Shown: positions 46,427-55,894, numbered from the stretch's first letter. The stretch is 64,000 bases of DNA from Zoogloea sp. (GCA_016703645.1 JADJBR010000009.1:817501-881500); one strand, 5' to 3'. The notes: generated from the sequence alone by a model not told the origin. Made by a program: numbers and translations.

Positions 46427-46590
46427 TTCGGTACATCCTCCGCAATAGGGACAGGGCAGGCTCCACAGGGTGGCCCCGGAGACTGCCGCCGGCCTTGACT
46501 CCGCTCAAGCCAACCCTGCGTTTCACACTGGGCCGTGCCGCCCGCATGGCCTGATGCTACATTCCGCGCCATGCTGAACGAGATTCCATC

Positions 46591-46932
46591 GTGAAGGAAG
46601 GCTCCGCCCTCCTCATCGCCCTGCTGCTGGCAGTGGCCATCGCCTATTGGTCGGACCACTACCGGCTGGTCGATTCCCCGCAAACGGAGCGGGAAGCCGA
46701 CGCCCGGCCCAGTCCGGCCCTGCCCCCCGCCTCACCCCCGGCAGCACCCGAACGACTGGAGGTGGTCGTTCCCGCCGACGCGGCATCCCGCGCGGCCCTG
46801 TGCGAGGAACTGCTGGAGGTGATCCGTGGCGTTGATGCCGCCCTGCAACTGCCCCAGTCGCCCGCCGCCGTCGAGCAACTCACCACCCGCCGCCGGAAGT
46901 ACCAGGAGAAGCGCGCCACCCTCGACTGTTGA
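46591..46932 (+). CDS. Small membrane-anchored protein of unknown function
   Basis: A 113-residue protein with an N-terminal membrane helix (ALLIALLLAVAIAYW), then a Pro-rich linker and a helical C-terminal region (AALCEELLEVIRGVDAAL, then EQLTTRRRKYQEKRATLDC) with two cysteines. The first ATG nearby (46571) leads straight to a stop, so GTG 46591 is the likely start. It lies antisense to and just beyond nirN, whose stop is 2 bp away. No family was recognised. Confidence 0.5.
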   Translation: MKEGSALLIALLLAVAIAYWSDHYRLVDSPQTEREADARPSPALPPASPPAAPERLEVVVPADAASRAALCEELLEVIRGVDAALQLPQSPAAVEQLTTRRRKYQEKRATLDC

Positions 46933-46933
46933 T

Positions 46934-48493
46934 TCAGTGGCTGGTGCCTTCCGAGCGCTGGATCTTGTTGAACAGGTTGTACTTGCCAATGGGCTTGCTT
47001 GCCGGCAGGCGCTTGATTTCCCGGAAGCTGACCGCGTCGAGGAAGATCAGGGCGCCATCCTTCTCCATCAAGCTGGCAATCACGTAGCGGCCATGGCGGT
47101 CGAACTCCACGTGGGCAAAGGTCTTGCCCGGCTCGGGGCGGATCCGCGCCACCACTTCCAGACTGCGCTTGTCGATGACCTGCAGGGTGTCGCGGGCGGT
47201 CGGGCTCATCATGGAATCGACCCAGGCATAGGGGCTGTTCTCGTGGCTGCGCAGGAAGAAGCCCGGCCCCAGGGTGGGAATGGTGGCGACCGTCTTCCAG
47301 TTCTGCAGATCGAGCACGCTGACAGTAGCGTCCTTCAGGTGGGTGCTTGCGGCCACCCGGCGCCCCTTGTACTGCCACGAGATCCCCGAGCCCAGGTGGG
47401 GCATGCCGGCGAGGTCGAGCTCGGCGATCTTGCGCCGGGCGTCCAGGTTAACCACCTGACCACGCCCCTCCCGGGAGGTGCCCAACACTTCGCTGTAGTC
47501 CTGGGTGAAGAAAAAATCGTCCAGTACGTGTTCCAGCGGGCTGCGCCGGGGGTTCAGAAAACCGGGAATGAAGGCCCCCTCGCGGTACTTGTAGTCGTGC
47601 ACGAAGCCGGTTGCGATGTCCTGGGCGGCGGGGTCATAACTGATCTCCCACAACTCGGGAATGTCCTTCAGCGCAGCCACGAAGCTGTGCCGCGGTGCCG
47701 CGTCGTACACCGCCGAAATGCGTGATCGCGCGTCGCCCTTGAGGTTGGCACCATCGATCACCCTGAGCAGGCGGAGGTCCGCGTCGAAGATCGCCAGGGT
47801 GCCCGGCAGGTAGTTGGCGACGGCGATGTAGCGGCCATCTGCCGACACGGCCGCGTTGCGGGTATTGATGCCCGCGCGCACTTCGGCGATGACCTGGAGG
47901 TTCCAGATGTCGAACTTGCTGATCCAGCCGTCCCGGGAGGCAAAGTACACGTAGCGTCCATCCGGGCTGAACTTGGGGCCTCCGTGCAGGGCATAGCGGG
48001 ACGGAAAGCGGTGGATGCGCGCCATTCGGTCGCCATCCAGCACGCTGACGTGGTGATCGCCCGCCTCGACGACAATGAAGAGGTTCATCGGGTCGGCCGT
48101 GGCCACCACGCCCTGACGCGTGTCGGGCAGGCTGCCGGGGGGGAAGTGTTCGATCCGCGAGTTGCGGATGTCCGCCTCGCTCCAGGTCGGGGCCGGGCTG
48201 ACCGGCGTGTGGATCCAGTCGACCAGGGCTTCGATCTCGGCACCCGTCAGGATCTGCCCGAAGGCCGGCATCTGGGTGGCCGGGCGTCCATCACGGATGG
48301 TGGCATCGGCGTCCTTGCGTTTCAGGCGCTCAAGGCTTTCCGGCAACAGGGCAGGGCCCATGGCTCCCAGGCGGTTCACACCGTGGCAGCTAAGGCAGTG
48401 CCGGGTGTAAAGGGCGGCCGCGTCGGCGGCGGTGGCCGGCTGGCTGGCGAAGGCCAGCGCCGCCAGCGCAAGGATGGAAAAAAGGCGTTTCAT
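46934..48493 (-). CDS. nirN: NirN-type cytochrome c/d1 protein, dihydro-haem d1 dehydrogenase
   Basis: A periplasmic protein of 519 residues after signal peptide (SQPATAADA). An N-terminal cytochrome c domain carries CLSCH (Cys33, Cys36, His37) with HGVNRLGAMGPALLPE, and a likely axial Met75 in ATQMPAF. The rest is an eight-bladed d1-type propeller. NirN introduces the last double bond of haem d1, unlike NirS (nitrite reductase), and the GMGPALLPE segment plus the upstream nirJ favours NirN. Gene order nirJ then nirN matches haem d1 operons; nirE and nirF are not in the window. Confidence 0.84.
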   Translation of the reverse strand: MKRLFSILALAALAFASQPATAADAAALYTRHCLSCHGVNRLGAMGPALLPESLERLKRKDADATIRDGRPATQMPAFGQILTGAEIEALVDWIHTPVSPAPTWSEADIRNSRIEHFPPGSLPDTRQGVVATADPMNLFIVVEAGDHHVSVLDGDRMARIHRFPSRYALHGGPKFSPDGRYVYFASRDGWISKFDIWNLQVIAEVRAGINTRNAAVSADGRYIAVANYLPGTLAIFDADLRLLRVIDGANLKGDARSRISAVYDAAPRHSFVAALKDIPELWEISYDPAAQDIATGFVHDYKYREGAFIPGFLNPRRSPLEHVLDDFFFTQDYSEVLGTSREGRGQVVNLDARRKIAELDLAGMPHLGSGISWQYKGRRVAASTHLKDATVSVLDLQNWKTVATIPTLGPGFFLRSHENSPYAWVDSMMSPTARDTLQVIDKRSLEVVARIRPEPGKTFAHVEFDRHGRYVIASLMEKDGALIFLDAVSFREIKRLPASKPIGKYNLFNKIQRSEGTSH

Positions 48494-48534
48494 TGTGGGA
48501 TTCCTCATGGGGCGAGCGGATTCACCCCGACCGG

Positions 48535-49725
48535 TCAGGCAGATTGCAGGCGTACCCAGGGCTTTACCTCCAGGCGTGTGCCCTCGGCCACACCGATCTC
48601 GGCGTTGTCGAGATAGCAACCGGGGTCTTCCTCCCAGGGGTCGCCGGTCAACTGCTGGGCGCGCACCCGGGTGTTGCCGTTGCAGATGGTCAGGAAGCGA
48701 CAGTCGGCGCAGCGCCCCTTCACCGGACGGGGCGACCGCTTGAGGCCGGCCATCAGCGGGTCGGAGGTGTCGTGCCAGATGTCGCCGAAGGCGCGCTCCC
48801 GCACATTGCCCAGGGTGTGGTGCCACCACATGGTGTCCGGGTGGACATTGCCCAGATTGTCGATATTGGCCACATTCACTCCGCTGGAATTCCCTCCCCA
48901 CTGCGTGAGCTTTGCCTCGATGTGGGCCGCCCGCAGGGGAAAGCGGCGTCGCACCCATTGCAGGAAGAAGGGGCCGTCGGCGTCGTTGTTGCCGGTGGTG
49001 AAGTCCTTGTCGAGCCCGCGCTGCTCGCAGTTCCAGGCGGTCTCGAAGAGCAGTTCCAGGGCCTCGCGGGTGAGTTGGTGGCGGGCATCGTCGGCGCGGT
49101 TCTTGTTGCCCCGGCCGGCATAGTTCAGGTGGGAGAAGTAGAAGCGGTCGATACCCTCGTCCTCCACCAGTTGCAGCACGCCGGGCAGATCGGCGGCATT
49201 GTCCTGGGTCATGGTGAAGCGCACCCCCACCTTCACACCCAGATCGCGACAGCGGCGCAGGCCGGCCAGGGAGCGGTCGAAAGCCCCCTCCAAGCGGCGA
49301 AAACGGTCGTGGGTATCGCGGATGCCATCGAGGCTGACACCCACATAGTCGAAGTCCACCGCGGCGATGCGGTCGATGTTGTGCTCATCAATCAGCGTAC
49401 CGTTGGACGACAGGCCGACGTAGAAACCCATCGCCTTGGCCCGCCGGGCGATCTCGAAGATGTCGGGCCGCAGCAGGGGTTCGCCCCCCGAGAGGATCAG
49501 CACCGGCACCCGGAAGGCCTTCAGGTCGTCCATGACCCGGAACACTTCCCCGGTATCCAGCTCGCCGGCAAAATCCTTGTCGGTGGAGATGGAGTAGCAA
49601 TGCTTGCAGGTGAGGTTGCAGCGCCGGATCAGGTTCCAGATGACCACGGGCCCGGGCGGCTGGCGACGGGGGCCAGGGGGTGTCGGGGTGGCGACTTCAC
49701 GAATGTAGCTGGAGATGCGGAACAT
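48535..49725 (-). CDS. nirJ: NirJ, radical SAM enzyme of haem d1 biosynthesis
   Basis: A 396-residue radical SAM enzyme that removes the propionate side chains in haem d1 synthesis. The radical SAM cluster motif is C36-x3-C40-x2-C43 (CNLTCKHCY), followed by LSGGEPLLR and GVSLDGI; the C-terminal domain has more cysteines (CADCRFLTICNGN and PGCYLDN) for auxiliary clusters. ATG 49725 has an SD-like GAAGG upstream. A perfect FNR/DNR box lies 65 bp upstream. nirN follows 41 bp downstream, so the two form an operon. Confidence 0.92.
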   Translation of the reverse strand: MFRISSYIREVATPTPPGPRRQPPGPVVIWNLIRRCNLTCKHCYSISTDKDFAGELDTGEVFRVMDDLKAFRVPVLILSGGEPLLRPDIFEIARRAKAMGFYVGLSSNGTLIDEHNIDRIAAVDFDYVGVSLDGIRDTHDRFRRLEGAFDRSLAGLRRCRDLGVKVGVRFTMTQDNAADLPGVLQLVEDEGIDRFYFSHLNYAGRGNKNRADDARHQLTREALELLFETAWNCEQRGLDKDFTTGNNDADGPFFLQWVRRRFPLRAAHIEAKLTQWGGNSSGVNVANIDNLGNVHPDTMWWHHTLGNVRERAFGDIWHDTSDPLMAGLKRSPRPVKGRCADCRFLTICNGNTRVRAQQLTGDPWEEDPGCYLDNAEIGVAEGTRLEVKPWVRLQSA

Positions 49726-49754
49726 GGCGCGGCCTTCCGGAAGAGTCTGGGGGG

Positions 49755-49797
49755 ATTGTCCGCGCCCGCCCATCCCCACAGCCTTGATGGGTATCAA
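49755..49797 (-). promoter_or_regulatory. FNR/DNR-type promoter of nirJ-nirN
   Basis: TTGATGGGTATCAA at 49784-49797 is a perfect match to TTGAT-N4-ATCAA. On the minus strand a -10-like GACAAT (49755-49760) lies downstream, putting the box centre about 42 bases upstream of the expected start near 49748, the class II position. The leader would be about 23 bases before ATG 49725. The likely binder is a Dnr/Fnr-type regulator such as the one encoded at 45406. Confidence 0.82.
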
Positions 49798-49933
49798 CCT
49801 GGCCAGGGATGCACAATGGACACGGACTGCATGGCCGTCCGTGAAAGAATGGCGCACCCGCCGCTTTCCCCATCGCACCAAGGCATCCTGACAGGGCATT
49901 TGTCATGGGCAACAAGCAAAAACAACAGTAAAA

Positions 49934-49961
49934 TTAACAAAATCAATATATTTAATATAAT
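49934..49961 (+). promoter_or_regulatory. Near-consensus sigma-70 promoter of the receiver-histidine kinase gene
   Basis: TTAACA (49934-49939) and TATAAT (49956-49961) are 16 bp apart in an AT-rich island (49918-49970) that stands out in this GC-rich window. The start would be near 49968, leaving about 17 bases before the ATG at 49985. Confidence 0.75.
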
Positions 49962-49984
49962 CGCTGGAGCATCGGAACCCCATC

Positions 49985-51286
49985 ATGGACAACCCGGAAG
50001 GCAGCCCCCCTCGCACCGAGCGCTACCGGAGCACCGTTCTGGTCGTGGACGACGAGCCCGTCAACCGCATGGTGCTGGAAGGGGTGCTGCCCGACCACGT
50101 AAGGGTGATCACGGCTGACAGCGGCATCAGCGCCCTGAAGGCGGCCGCAGGAGAGCCTAGGCCCAACGTGATTCTCCTCGACGTCATGATGCCGGACATG
50201 GATGGCTTTGAAGTGCTGACCCGCCTGCGCGAAACACCCGCCACACGGGACATTCCCGTGATCCTGGTAACGGCCCTGATGGACGAGAACAGCGAGCAGC
50301 GCGGCTTTTCCCTGGGCGCCGCGGACTACATTCACAAACCCGTTCGCGCTGCCGTGGTGAATGCCCGGGTCCAGGTCCAGCTGGAAGCCAAGGCCGCACG
50401 AGACATGCTCGACCGCAACAACCAGCGCCTGCGCCACAAGGTCGAAAGCGGTACCCAGGCCCTCGAGACCGCGCAGATGCAACTCATGCGAGCGGAAAAA
50501 ATGGCCTCCCTGGGGCAACTCGCCGCGGGCATCGCCCACGAGATAAACAACCCGGTGGGATTCGTGGGTTCCAACCTGGGCACGCTGGAAACCTATGTCA
50601 GGGATCTCCTGGCCCTGGTCGATGCCTACGACCGCGGCGTGAGGCGCCTGCCGGATGCCACGCCGTTTGCGGAGGCAGTCGCCCAGCGTGACCGACTCGA
50701 TTTCGGCTTTCTGCGTGAAGACATCCTCTCCTTGCTTCGGGAATCGGCCGACGGGGTGGACCGGGTGCGCCGGATAGTCAGTGACCTGAAGGACTATTCC
50801 CACACCACCTCGGCAGAATGGCATTGGGCGGACCTCCACCAGGGCCTGGAGTCCACCCTCAACATGGCGCGCAACCAGATCAAATACCACTGCACCGTGG
50901 TCAAGGAATTCGGCGAGCTGCCCCATGTGTTCTGCGTGGGTGCGCAACTCAACCAGGTTTTCATGAACCTGATCGTCAATGCCGCCCAGGCCATTCCGGA
51001 TCAGGGGGAGATACGCCTGCGCACCGGGCGCAAGGGCGACGACCATGTGTGGATCAGCGTGACGGACACCGGCAAGGGGATTCCGGCCGAAGATCTGCAG
51101 CGCGTCTTCGAACCCTTCTACACCACCAAGCCGGTGGGAAAGGGCACCGGCCTGGGCCTGTCCCTGTCATGGGGCATCATCGAGCGCCATCATGGCCACA
51201 TCGATGTGCATAGCGAGGTGGGCAAGGGCATTACGTTCACCATCACCCTGCCCATCGAACCGACCCCTGAAGCCACCGAACCGTGA
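49985..51286 (+). CDS. Response-regulator receiver fused to a histidine kinase
   Basis: A 433-residue protein with the receiver first. REC (about 16-135) has Asp22/Asp23, phospho-acceptor Asp66 (LLDVMMPD) and Lys118 (IHKPV). A coiled segment leads to the kinase, with phospho-accepting His185 in GIAHEINNP and an ATPase domain with NLIVNAAQAIP (N-box), DTGKGIP (G1) and GKGTGLGLSLS (G2). No membrane segment is seen, so it is cytoplasmic and probably works with partners elsewhere, as no output regulator is adjacent. It is transcribed from a strong promoter, divergent from nirJ. Confidence 0.9.
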   Translation: MDNPEGSPPRTERYRSTVLVVDDEPVNRMVLEGVLPDHVRVITADSGISALKAAAGEPRPNVILLDVMMPDMDGFEVLTRLRETPATRDIPVILVTALMDENSEQRGFSLGAADYIHKPVRAAVVNARVQVQLEAKAARDMLDRNNQRLRHKVESGTQALETAQMQLMRAEKMASLGQLAAGIAHEINNPVGFVGSNLGTLETYVRDLLALVDAYDRGVRRLPDATPFAEAVAQRDRLDFGFLREDILSLLRESADGVDRVRRIVSDLKDYSHTTSAEWHWADLHQGLESTLNMARNQIKYHCTVVKEFGELPHVFCVGAQLNQVFMNLIVNAAQAIPDQGEIRLRTGRKGDDHVWISVTDTGKGIPAEDLQRVFEPFYTTKPVGKGTGLGLSLSWGIIERHHGHIDVHSEVGKGITFTITLPIEPTPEATEP

Positions 51287-51307
51287 CGAAGCGGGCCTTT
51301 CCCCGGG

Positions 51308-51778
51308 TCAGTGCCCACCCCAGGGCATCACCGGCACGGTGGAGATGCTATTAACCGGGGCGCCCTCAATGAGCTTTCTGCTGATGGCGACATAGACCAG
51401 GGTGTTGTTGGCCTTGTCCCACATGCGCACGACGCGGGTTTCCTTGAAGACCAGGGACGTGTCTTCCGAAAAGATGGTCTCACTCTCGGGCAGCCTGGCC
51501 GGCAGGCTGATGGGGCCAGTCTGGCGACAAGCCAGGGAAAACTGGGACGGATCCTGGGCAAGACCCAGGCTGCCCGACACGCCACCGGTACGCGCCTGAC
51601 TGACATGGCAGGTCACGCCGGGCACCTTGGCATCCTTGAAGGCCTCCACGCACACCTTGTGGTTGGCACCGATCAGCTTCCAGGTGGTGGTGACACAGCC
51701 GATCTCTTCGGCCTGTGCAAGGCCCGGGGCGGACAGGGCCAGGCTGATCAGCAGGGGGAGGGCGGACAGGATCTTCAT
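51308..51778 (-). CDS. creA: CreA-family periplasmic protein
   Basis: A 156-residue protein with a signal peptide (LPLLISLALSAPGLAQA). The mature region matches CreA: EIGCVTTTWKLIGANHKVCVEAFKDAKVPGV (listed here in two halves), HVSQARTGG, and LVFKETRVVRMWDKANNTLVYVAISRKLIEG. CreA is a conserved secreted protein of unknown role. ATG 51778 has GGAAG upstream. It converges on the kinase gene and stands alone. The name is the family name only. Confidence 0.88.
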   Translation of the reverse strand: MKILSALPLLISLALSAPGLAQAEEIGCVTTTWKLIGANHKVCVEAFKDAKVPGVTCHVSQARTGGVSGSLGLAQDPSQFSLACRQTGPISLPARLPESETIFSEDTSLVFKETRVVRMWDKANNTLVYVAISRKLIEGAPVNSISTVPVMPWGGH

Positions 51779-51888
51779 CGGGGGCTTCCTTTTACGGTGG
51801 CGGCATGACAATGGCCGGCCTGTACTGACAGAATGGGCGGCACGCCGACAGTCGGCGTCCTTGTCTCAAACCACTGTAACCCAAAGCC

Positions 51889-53535
51889 ATGGCCCTTGTT
51901 CATCCGGAAGGCTGGCGCGAGCTGAAGGCAATCGGCGCCGCCCAGCGTGAGATCGAAACCCTCGCCCTCCTTGCCGACGGCCTGGACAACAGCTACACCA
52001 TCTACCACGGCGTGCACTGGACGCGGATCGCCCATGGTGATCACGCCCTTGTCGGCGAGATCGACTTCGCTATCGTGGGGCCGACGGGCAAGGTGCTGCT
52101 GGTCGAGCAGAAATCGGGCTTCCTGACGGAGACGCCGGAGGGGCTGGTGAAGCGCTATGCCGATCGGGACAAAAACGTTCCCCTGCAACTGGCACGCAAT
52201 GTGGATGCCCTGACCCACCGCCTGCGGGCGGCCTGCGGGGGCGAGGCGGTGCCGGTGGACGCCCTGTTGTACTGCCCCGACTACCTGGTGAAACAGGCCG
52301 GTACGGCCGGGATCGACCCCGCCCGCATCGTCGATGCCACGAAACGCGACTTCCTGGTGCCCATCATCCGCGCCCTCCTGCCCACCCAAGGTGAAGCCGT
52401 GCGCGACCGGGCGCGTGTCCACCGCTTTCTGGGGGACGTGCTGCAACTGGTGCCGGAAGTACATGCGGTGGTCGGCGATGCCCATGCCATCTATACCCGC
52501 CTGTCCGGCGGTCTGGCGGAATGGGCCCGGCGCATCGAATGCAGCCCCTTTCGCATACGCATCATCGGCACGGCAGGGTCGGGTAAGACCCAACTGGCCA
52601 TGGCCGCCTACCGGGATGCCCTGGCGGCCGGGCGGCGCCCCCTTTACGTGTGCTACAACCGCCCCCTGGCCGACCACATCGCCCTGATTGCCCCGCCGGG
52701 GGGCGAAGTGGCCACCTACCACCAGCTCGCCGACCGGCTCAGCCGCGCCCTCGGGCAGGTGCCCGATTTCAGCCAGCCGGGCGTGTTTGACCGGCTGGAA
52801 GCCTTTATGGATGGGTACGCGCCCTCCGCTGCCGACCGCTTTGACGAGATCATCATTGATGAGGGGCAGGATTTCCGGGCGGGATGGGCCGACAATCTGC
52901 TGCGCTTCCTGCGCCCCGATGGTCGCGCCTGGTGGCTGGAAGACCCCCTGCAAAATCTGTACGGCCGCCCCGAGACCGCCCTGCCGGGCTGGGTGACCCT
53001 GCGTTCCGACACCAACTACCGCAGCCCGCGGGACATCCTCGCCACCCTCCGCCTGCTCCTGCCCCTGGCCGAGCCGGTGATGGCCGGCAGCCCCCTGACG
53101 GGGCCCGAGGTGGACATCCTCACCTACGCCAATCCGGACGAGCTGGTGACCCGCTCGGTGGGTGCCATTACAAGGGCCATCGGCCTGGGTTTCAAGCGCA
53201 GCCATATTGCCCTGATCAGTTACCGGGGGCGGGAGCATTCGGCCCTCAGCCCCTTCACCCGGATCGGGCCGTACAGCCTCCGTGCCCCCACTGGCCACTA
53301 TGACCTGCTGGGCAATCCGGTGCTGACCGAGGGGGACATCCTCATCGACTCGGTGCTGCGCTTCAAGGGCAGGGCAGCACCCTGCGTGATCCTCACCGAG
53401 ATCGATTTCGACAGCCTCGACGACAAGGCCATGCGCCGACTCTTCGTGGGTGCCACCCGGGCGACCATGAAGCTCACCCTGGTGGTTTCTGAAGCCTCGG
53501 CCGCCCTGCTGCAGGCACGGCTTGAGCAGGGGTGA
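51889..53535 (+). CDS. NERD-domain/superfamily 1 helicase protein
   Basis: A 548-residue protein combining a NERD nuclease-related domain with an UvrD-type helicase. The NERD part has ALVGEIDFAIVGPTGKVLLVEQKSG (seen in two halves: EIDFAIV and VEQKSG, the D...Q/E-x-K nuclease pattern). The helicase has Walker A GTAGSGKT (about 227-234), Walker B IIIDEGQDF near 321 and a C-terminal UvrD segment ending LFVGATRATMKLTLVV. It may act on DNA ends in repair or defence. It is alone here, with no restriction or defence partner adjacent. Confidence 0.83.
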   Translation: MALVHPEGWRELKAIGAAQREIETLALLADGLDNSYTIYHGVHWTRIAHGDHALVGEIDFAIVGPTGKVLLVEQKSGFLTETPEGLVKRYADRDKNVPLQLARNVDALTHRLRAACGGEAVPVDALLYCPDYLVKQAGTAGIDPARIVDATKRDFLVPIIRALLPTQGEAVRDRARVHRFLGDVLQLVPEVHAVVGDAHAIYTRLSGGLAEWARRIECSPFRIRIIGTAGSGKTQLAMAAYRDALAAGRRPLYVCYNRPLADHIALIAPPGGEVATYHQLADRLSRALGQVPDFSQPGVFDRLEAFMDGYAPSAADRFDEIIIDEGQDFRAGWADNLLRFLRPDGRAWWLEDPLQNLYGRPETALPGWVTLRSDTNYRSPRDILATLRLLLPLAEPVMAGSPLTGPEVDILTYANPDELVTRSVGAITRAIGLGFKRSHIALISYRGREHSALSPFTRIGPYSLRAPTGHYDLLGNPVLTEGDILIDSVLRFKGRAAPCVILTEIDFDSLDDKAMRRLFVGATRATMKLTLVVSEASAALLQARLEQG

Positions 53536-53563
53536 AACCGGACCGTCGATCCATGCCCGGCGC

Positions 53564-54403
53564 TCAGCCCGGGGGCTGCGCAACGAAGTCCAGCACGTCC
53601 TGGATGAAACGGGCCCGCTCCCACAGGTGAGGCGCATGATCGACGCCGTCGTAGATACGCAGCAGGGCGTTGGGGATGCTGTCGCGCACGTATTCGGCCG
53701 TGTCGGCGGAGTAGAAGTTGCTGGCCCCGCCATACACCAGCAGCGCCGGGATAGAGATGGTCTTGAGCATATCCCGGTAATCGGCCGCGGTGAGGCTCGC
53801 CCAGCAGTCGATCAGCGGCCGCGGGTCCAGGGCACGCAGGCGCTGTCGAGCAGTCTCGATGCCGGAACCGTTTTCCAGGTACTTGGCGAGGGAGCGCGGG
53901 TTGTGACCGAAGGCTGCGAGACGCAGGACGCTTTCTGCGAAATCGCTTTCCAGCTCACCCATGAACTGCACATTGCGGCGATGATCGAAATCGCCATAGA
54001 TGCCGCGCTGCCAGCCGGCATCGGTAAGAAGCTTGGGCGACTGGTCGATGAAGACCACCCGGGACAGGCGGGCACTGCCGAAGTCACGGAGATACTGCCA
54101 CAGGGTCAGGGCACCCATCGAGTGGCCCGCCACCACGGCCTGCTCGAGGCCGTAGTGATCCAGCAGCGTGTGCAGATCGCGGGCCATGCGCGCCACCGTC
54201 GGCACGCTGGCGGACTTGAGGGCATGGCCGCCATGACCGCGGGCGTCCCAGCGGAACACCTGGTGGCAAGCTTCGAATGCCTCCAGGAAGGGGTTCCAGT
54301 CCCGGTGGGTCGAGGTCCAGCCATGGAGCAGCACCAGGGGCGTTCCGCGGCCGGAGATCTTCAGATGGATTCGTTCGCCGTCGTCGGTGGAGAAAAAGTC
54401 CAT
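53564..54403 (-). CDS. Alpha/beta hydrolase
   Basis: A 279-residue alpha/beta-hydrolase fold protein. The nucleophile elbow is GHSMG (Ser95), the oxyanion segment LLHGWTSTHRDW precedes it, and the catalytic His is in DGVDHAPHLWE near 262. The overall sequence resembles esterases and haloalkane-type hydrolases, but the substrate is unknown. ATG 54403 (MDFFSTDDGERIHL) fits the family; upstream codons lack conservation. It is 28 bp downstream of the NERD-helicase gene end but on the opposite strand, and on the same strand as the cob genes. Confidence 0.8.
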   Translation of the reverse strand: MDFFSTDDGERIHLKISGRGTPLVLLHGWTSTHRDWNPFLEAFEACHQVFRWDARGHGGHALKSASVPTVARMARDLHTLLDHYGLEQAVVAGHSMGALTLWQYLRDFGSARLSRVVFIDQSPKLLTDAGWQRGIYGDFDHRRNVQFMGELESDFAESVLRLAAFGHNPRSLAKYLENGSGIETARQRLRALDPRPLIDCWASLTAADYRDMLKTISIPALLVYGGASNFYSADTAEYVRDSIPNALLRIYDGVDHAPHLWERARFIQDVLDFVAQPPG

Positions 54404-54568
54404 GGGGCAATCGATGGAATCAGGAAAGCCCAAGTATATGACGTGCACGGAAACCGGTAACGCGGGAAGACACCGACGCACCGCGCTTGCGAAGGCATCA
54501 CGAGCACATCCAATCTGCCACGGGAAACCCGGCCAAGCCGGGCCGCGCCGTGGCGTCTCCACGCCCGC

Positions 54569-55120
54569 TCAGCGATTGAACCAGCGCAGCACCGTGCCCC
54601 AGTCATGGAGATCGAGGCGTGTCACCTCGCCGCAGGCAAAGTCCAGACCCAGCCAGTGCTCCGGCGGCAAGCCCAGCAGCCAGCCAGCCAGGGCGCGCAG
54701 GGGGCCACCATGGGCAACCACGACCGCAGCAGGCGGGTTGGCCTCGCGCAGGCAGGCCAGAAAGTCAAGGGCGCGGGTCGCCATCTGGCGGGGCGACTCG
54801 CCCCCCGGCGGGGCAAAGTCGAGGGGCGCGGCCGACCAGGCGTCCAGTGCGGCCTGACCGATCTCGTCGAAACTGCGGCCCTCCCACTCGCCGAAGTGGA
54901 TTTCCATCAGGCGTGGATCCACCCCGGGGCAGCCCAGGGCCTCGGCCAGCAGGCGGGCTCGGCGCAAGGGGCTGGCATAGAGCGCGTAGGCGCCGGGCAG
55001 CAGCGGACGTAGGCGCTCGGCCACCGCCAGCGGCGACTCGGCGAGGCCCAAGTCAGTCTGTCCATAGCATGTCCCCGGCAGCACCTCGGGCCGGGGATGA
55101 CGGATCAGGTAAAGCTCCAT
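54569..55120 (-). CDS. cobC: CobC, alpha-ribazole phosphatase
   Basis: Histidine-phosphatase-family enzyme that removes the 5'-phosphate of alpha-ribazole phosphate (or adenosylcobalamin-5'-phosphate). The 183-residue product begins [12 protein letters not shown] with the phosphohistidine His8 of the RHG-type motif, and has [21 protein letters not shown] and [10 protein letters not shown] with the second histidine. It overlaps cobS (stop-to-start region around 55105-55120), so both are co-translated in the cob operon. Confidence 0.93.
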   Translation of the reverse strand: MELYLIRHPRPEVLPGTCYGQTDLGLAESPLAVAERLRPLLPGAYALYASPLRRARLLAEALGCPGVDPRLMEIHFGEWEGRSFDEIGQAALDAWSAAPLDFAPPGGESPRQMATRALDFLACLREANPPAAVVVAHGGPLRALAGWLLGLPPEHWLGLDFACGEVTRLDLHDWGTVLRWFNR

Positions 55121-55878
55121 GCCGCGAGAACTCCAAAGTAGATGGCCAATTCGGCCACCTGCTGGGTGGCACCCAGGCAGTCGCCGGTATAGCCCCCCAG
55201 CCGCCGGGCAAAGGTGCGCATCGCCAGCACCGCGATGACGACGGTGAACGCCAGCACGAACAGGGCTTCCCGGGGGCTCAGCAGCAGCAGGGGCAGGATC
55301 CCTCCCAGGGTTGCAATGCCCAGTTCGGCCGCCGTGGGGCGGCGGGCAACGGACGCGGACTTGGCGCTGTCATCGGCACGGGCATAGTCGAGTACGGCCA
55401 TCAGGCTCACCGCCGCGAGCCGGGACAGGGGATGGGCCACCAGCAGCGCGGCGATCAGGGGATAGTCCTCCTCGGCAGCGAGATCGGCCAGGGCCAGGTA
55501 CTTGGCAAGGAGCATCACCACCAGACCGATGGTGCCATAGCTGCCGATTCGCGAATCCTTCATGATCGCCAGGATCTGCGCCCTGCTCCAGCCACCGCCA
55601 AGCCCGTCGCACGTGTCGGCCCAACCATCCTCATGGAAGGCACCGGTGGCACGGATGCTCGCCACCATGGCCAGGATGATGGACAGGTCAACGGGCAGCA
55701 CCTGCACCGCCAGCCCATATACCGCGGCACTGATCAGACCGATGATCCAGCCCACCCAGGGCAGGAAGCGGGCCGCCTGGCCCAGCTTTTCCGGGGCAAA
55801 TTCAACCCAGCCGGGTACCGGCAGGCGGGTGAAGAAGCCAAGGGCGATGAAGAAGAGTTCGACCTGGGTACGGATCAT
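55105..55878 (-). CDS. cobS: CobS, adenosylcobinamide-GDP ribazoletransferase
   Basis: Integral membrane enzyme that joins adenosylcobinamide-GDP and alpha-ribazole. The 257-residue product has about six to eight helices and the family signature [16 protein letters not shown] near residue 80, with the aspartates of the active site, and [11 protein letters not shown]. It overlaps cobC by 16 bp and lies 16 bp after cobT. It catalyses the step that attaches the lower ligand made by BluB/CobT. Start ATG 55878. Confidence 0.94.
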   Translation of the reverse strand: MIRTQVELFFIALGFFTRLPVPGWVEFAPEKLGQAARFLPWVGWIIGLISAAVYGLAVQVLPVDLSIILAMVASIRATGAFHEDGWADTCDGLGGGWSRAQILAIMKDSRIGSYGTIGLVVMLLAKYLALADLAAEEDYPLIAALLVAHPLSRLAAVSLMAVLDYARADDSAKSASVARRPTAAELGIATLGGILPLLLLSPREALFVLAFTVVIAVLAMRTFARRLGGYTGDCLGATQQVAELAIYFGVLAAWSFT

Positions 55879-55894
55879 GGATGGCCGCCGACAC

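Noticed and set aside
46934-48493. NirS (nitrite reductase) as an identity for the cytochrome d1 protein.
   Set aside because: The GMGPALLPE segment, the length of about 520 and the position after nirJ fit NirN; no NirS-type features were seen.
51775-53733. A 652-codon open frame antisense to the NERD-helicase.
   Set aside because: No motif or SD support; the helicase motifs on the plus strand are clear.
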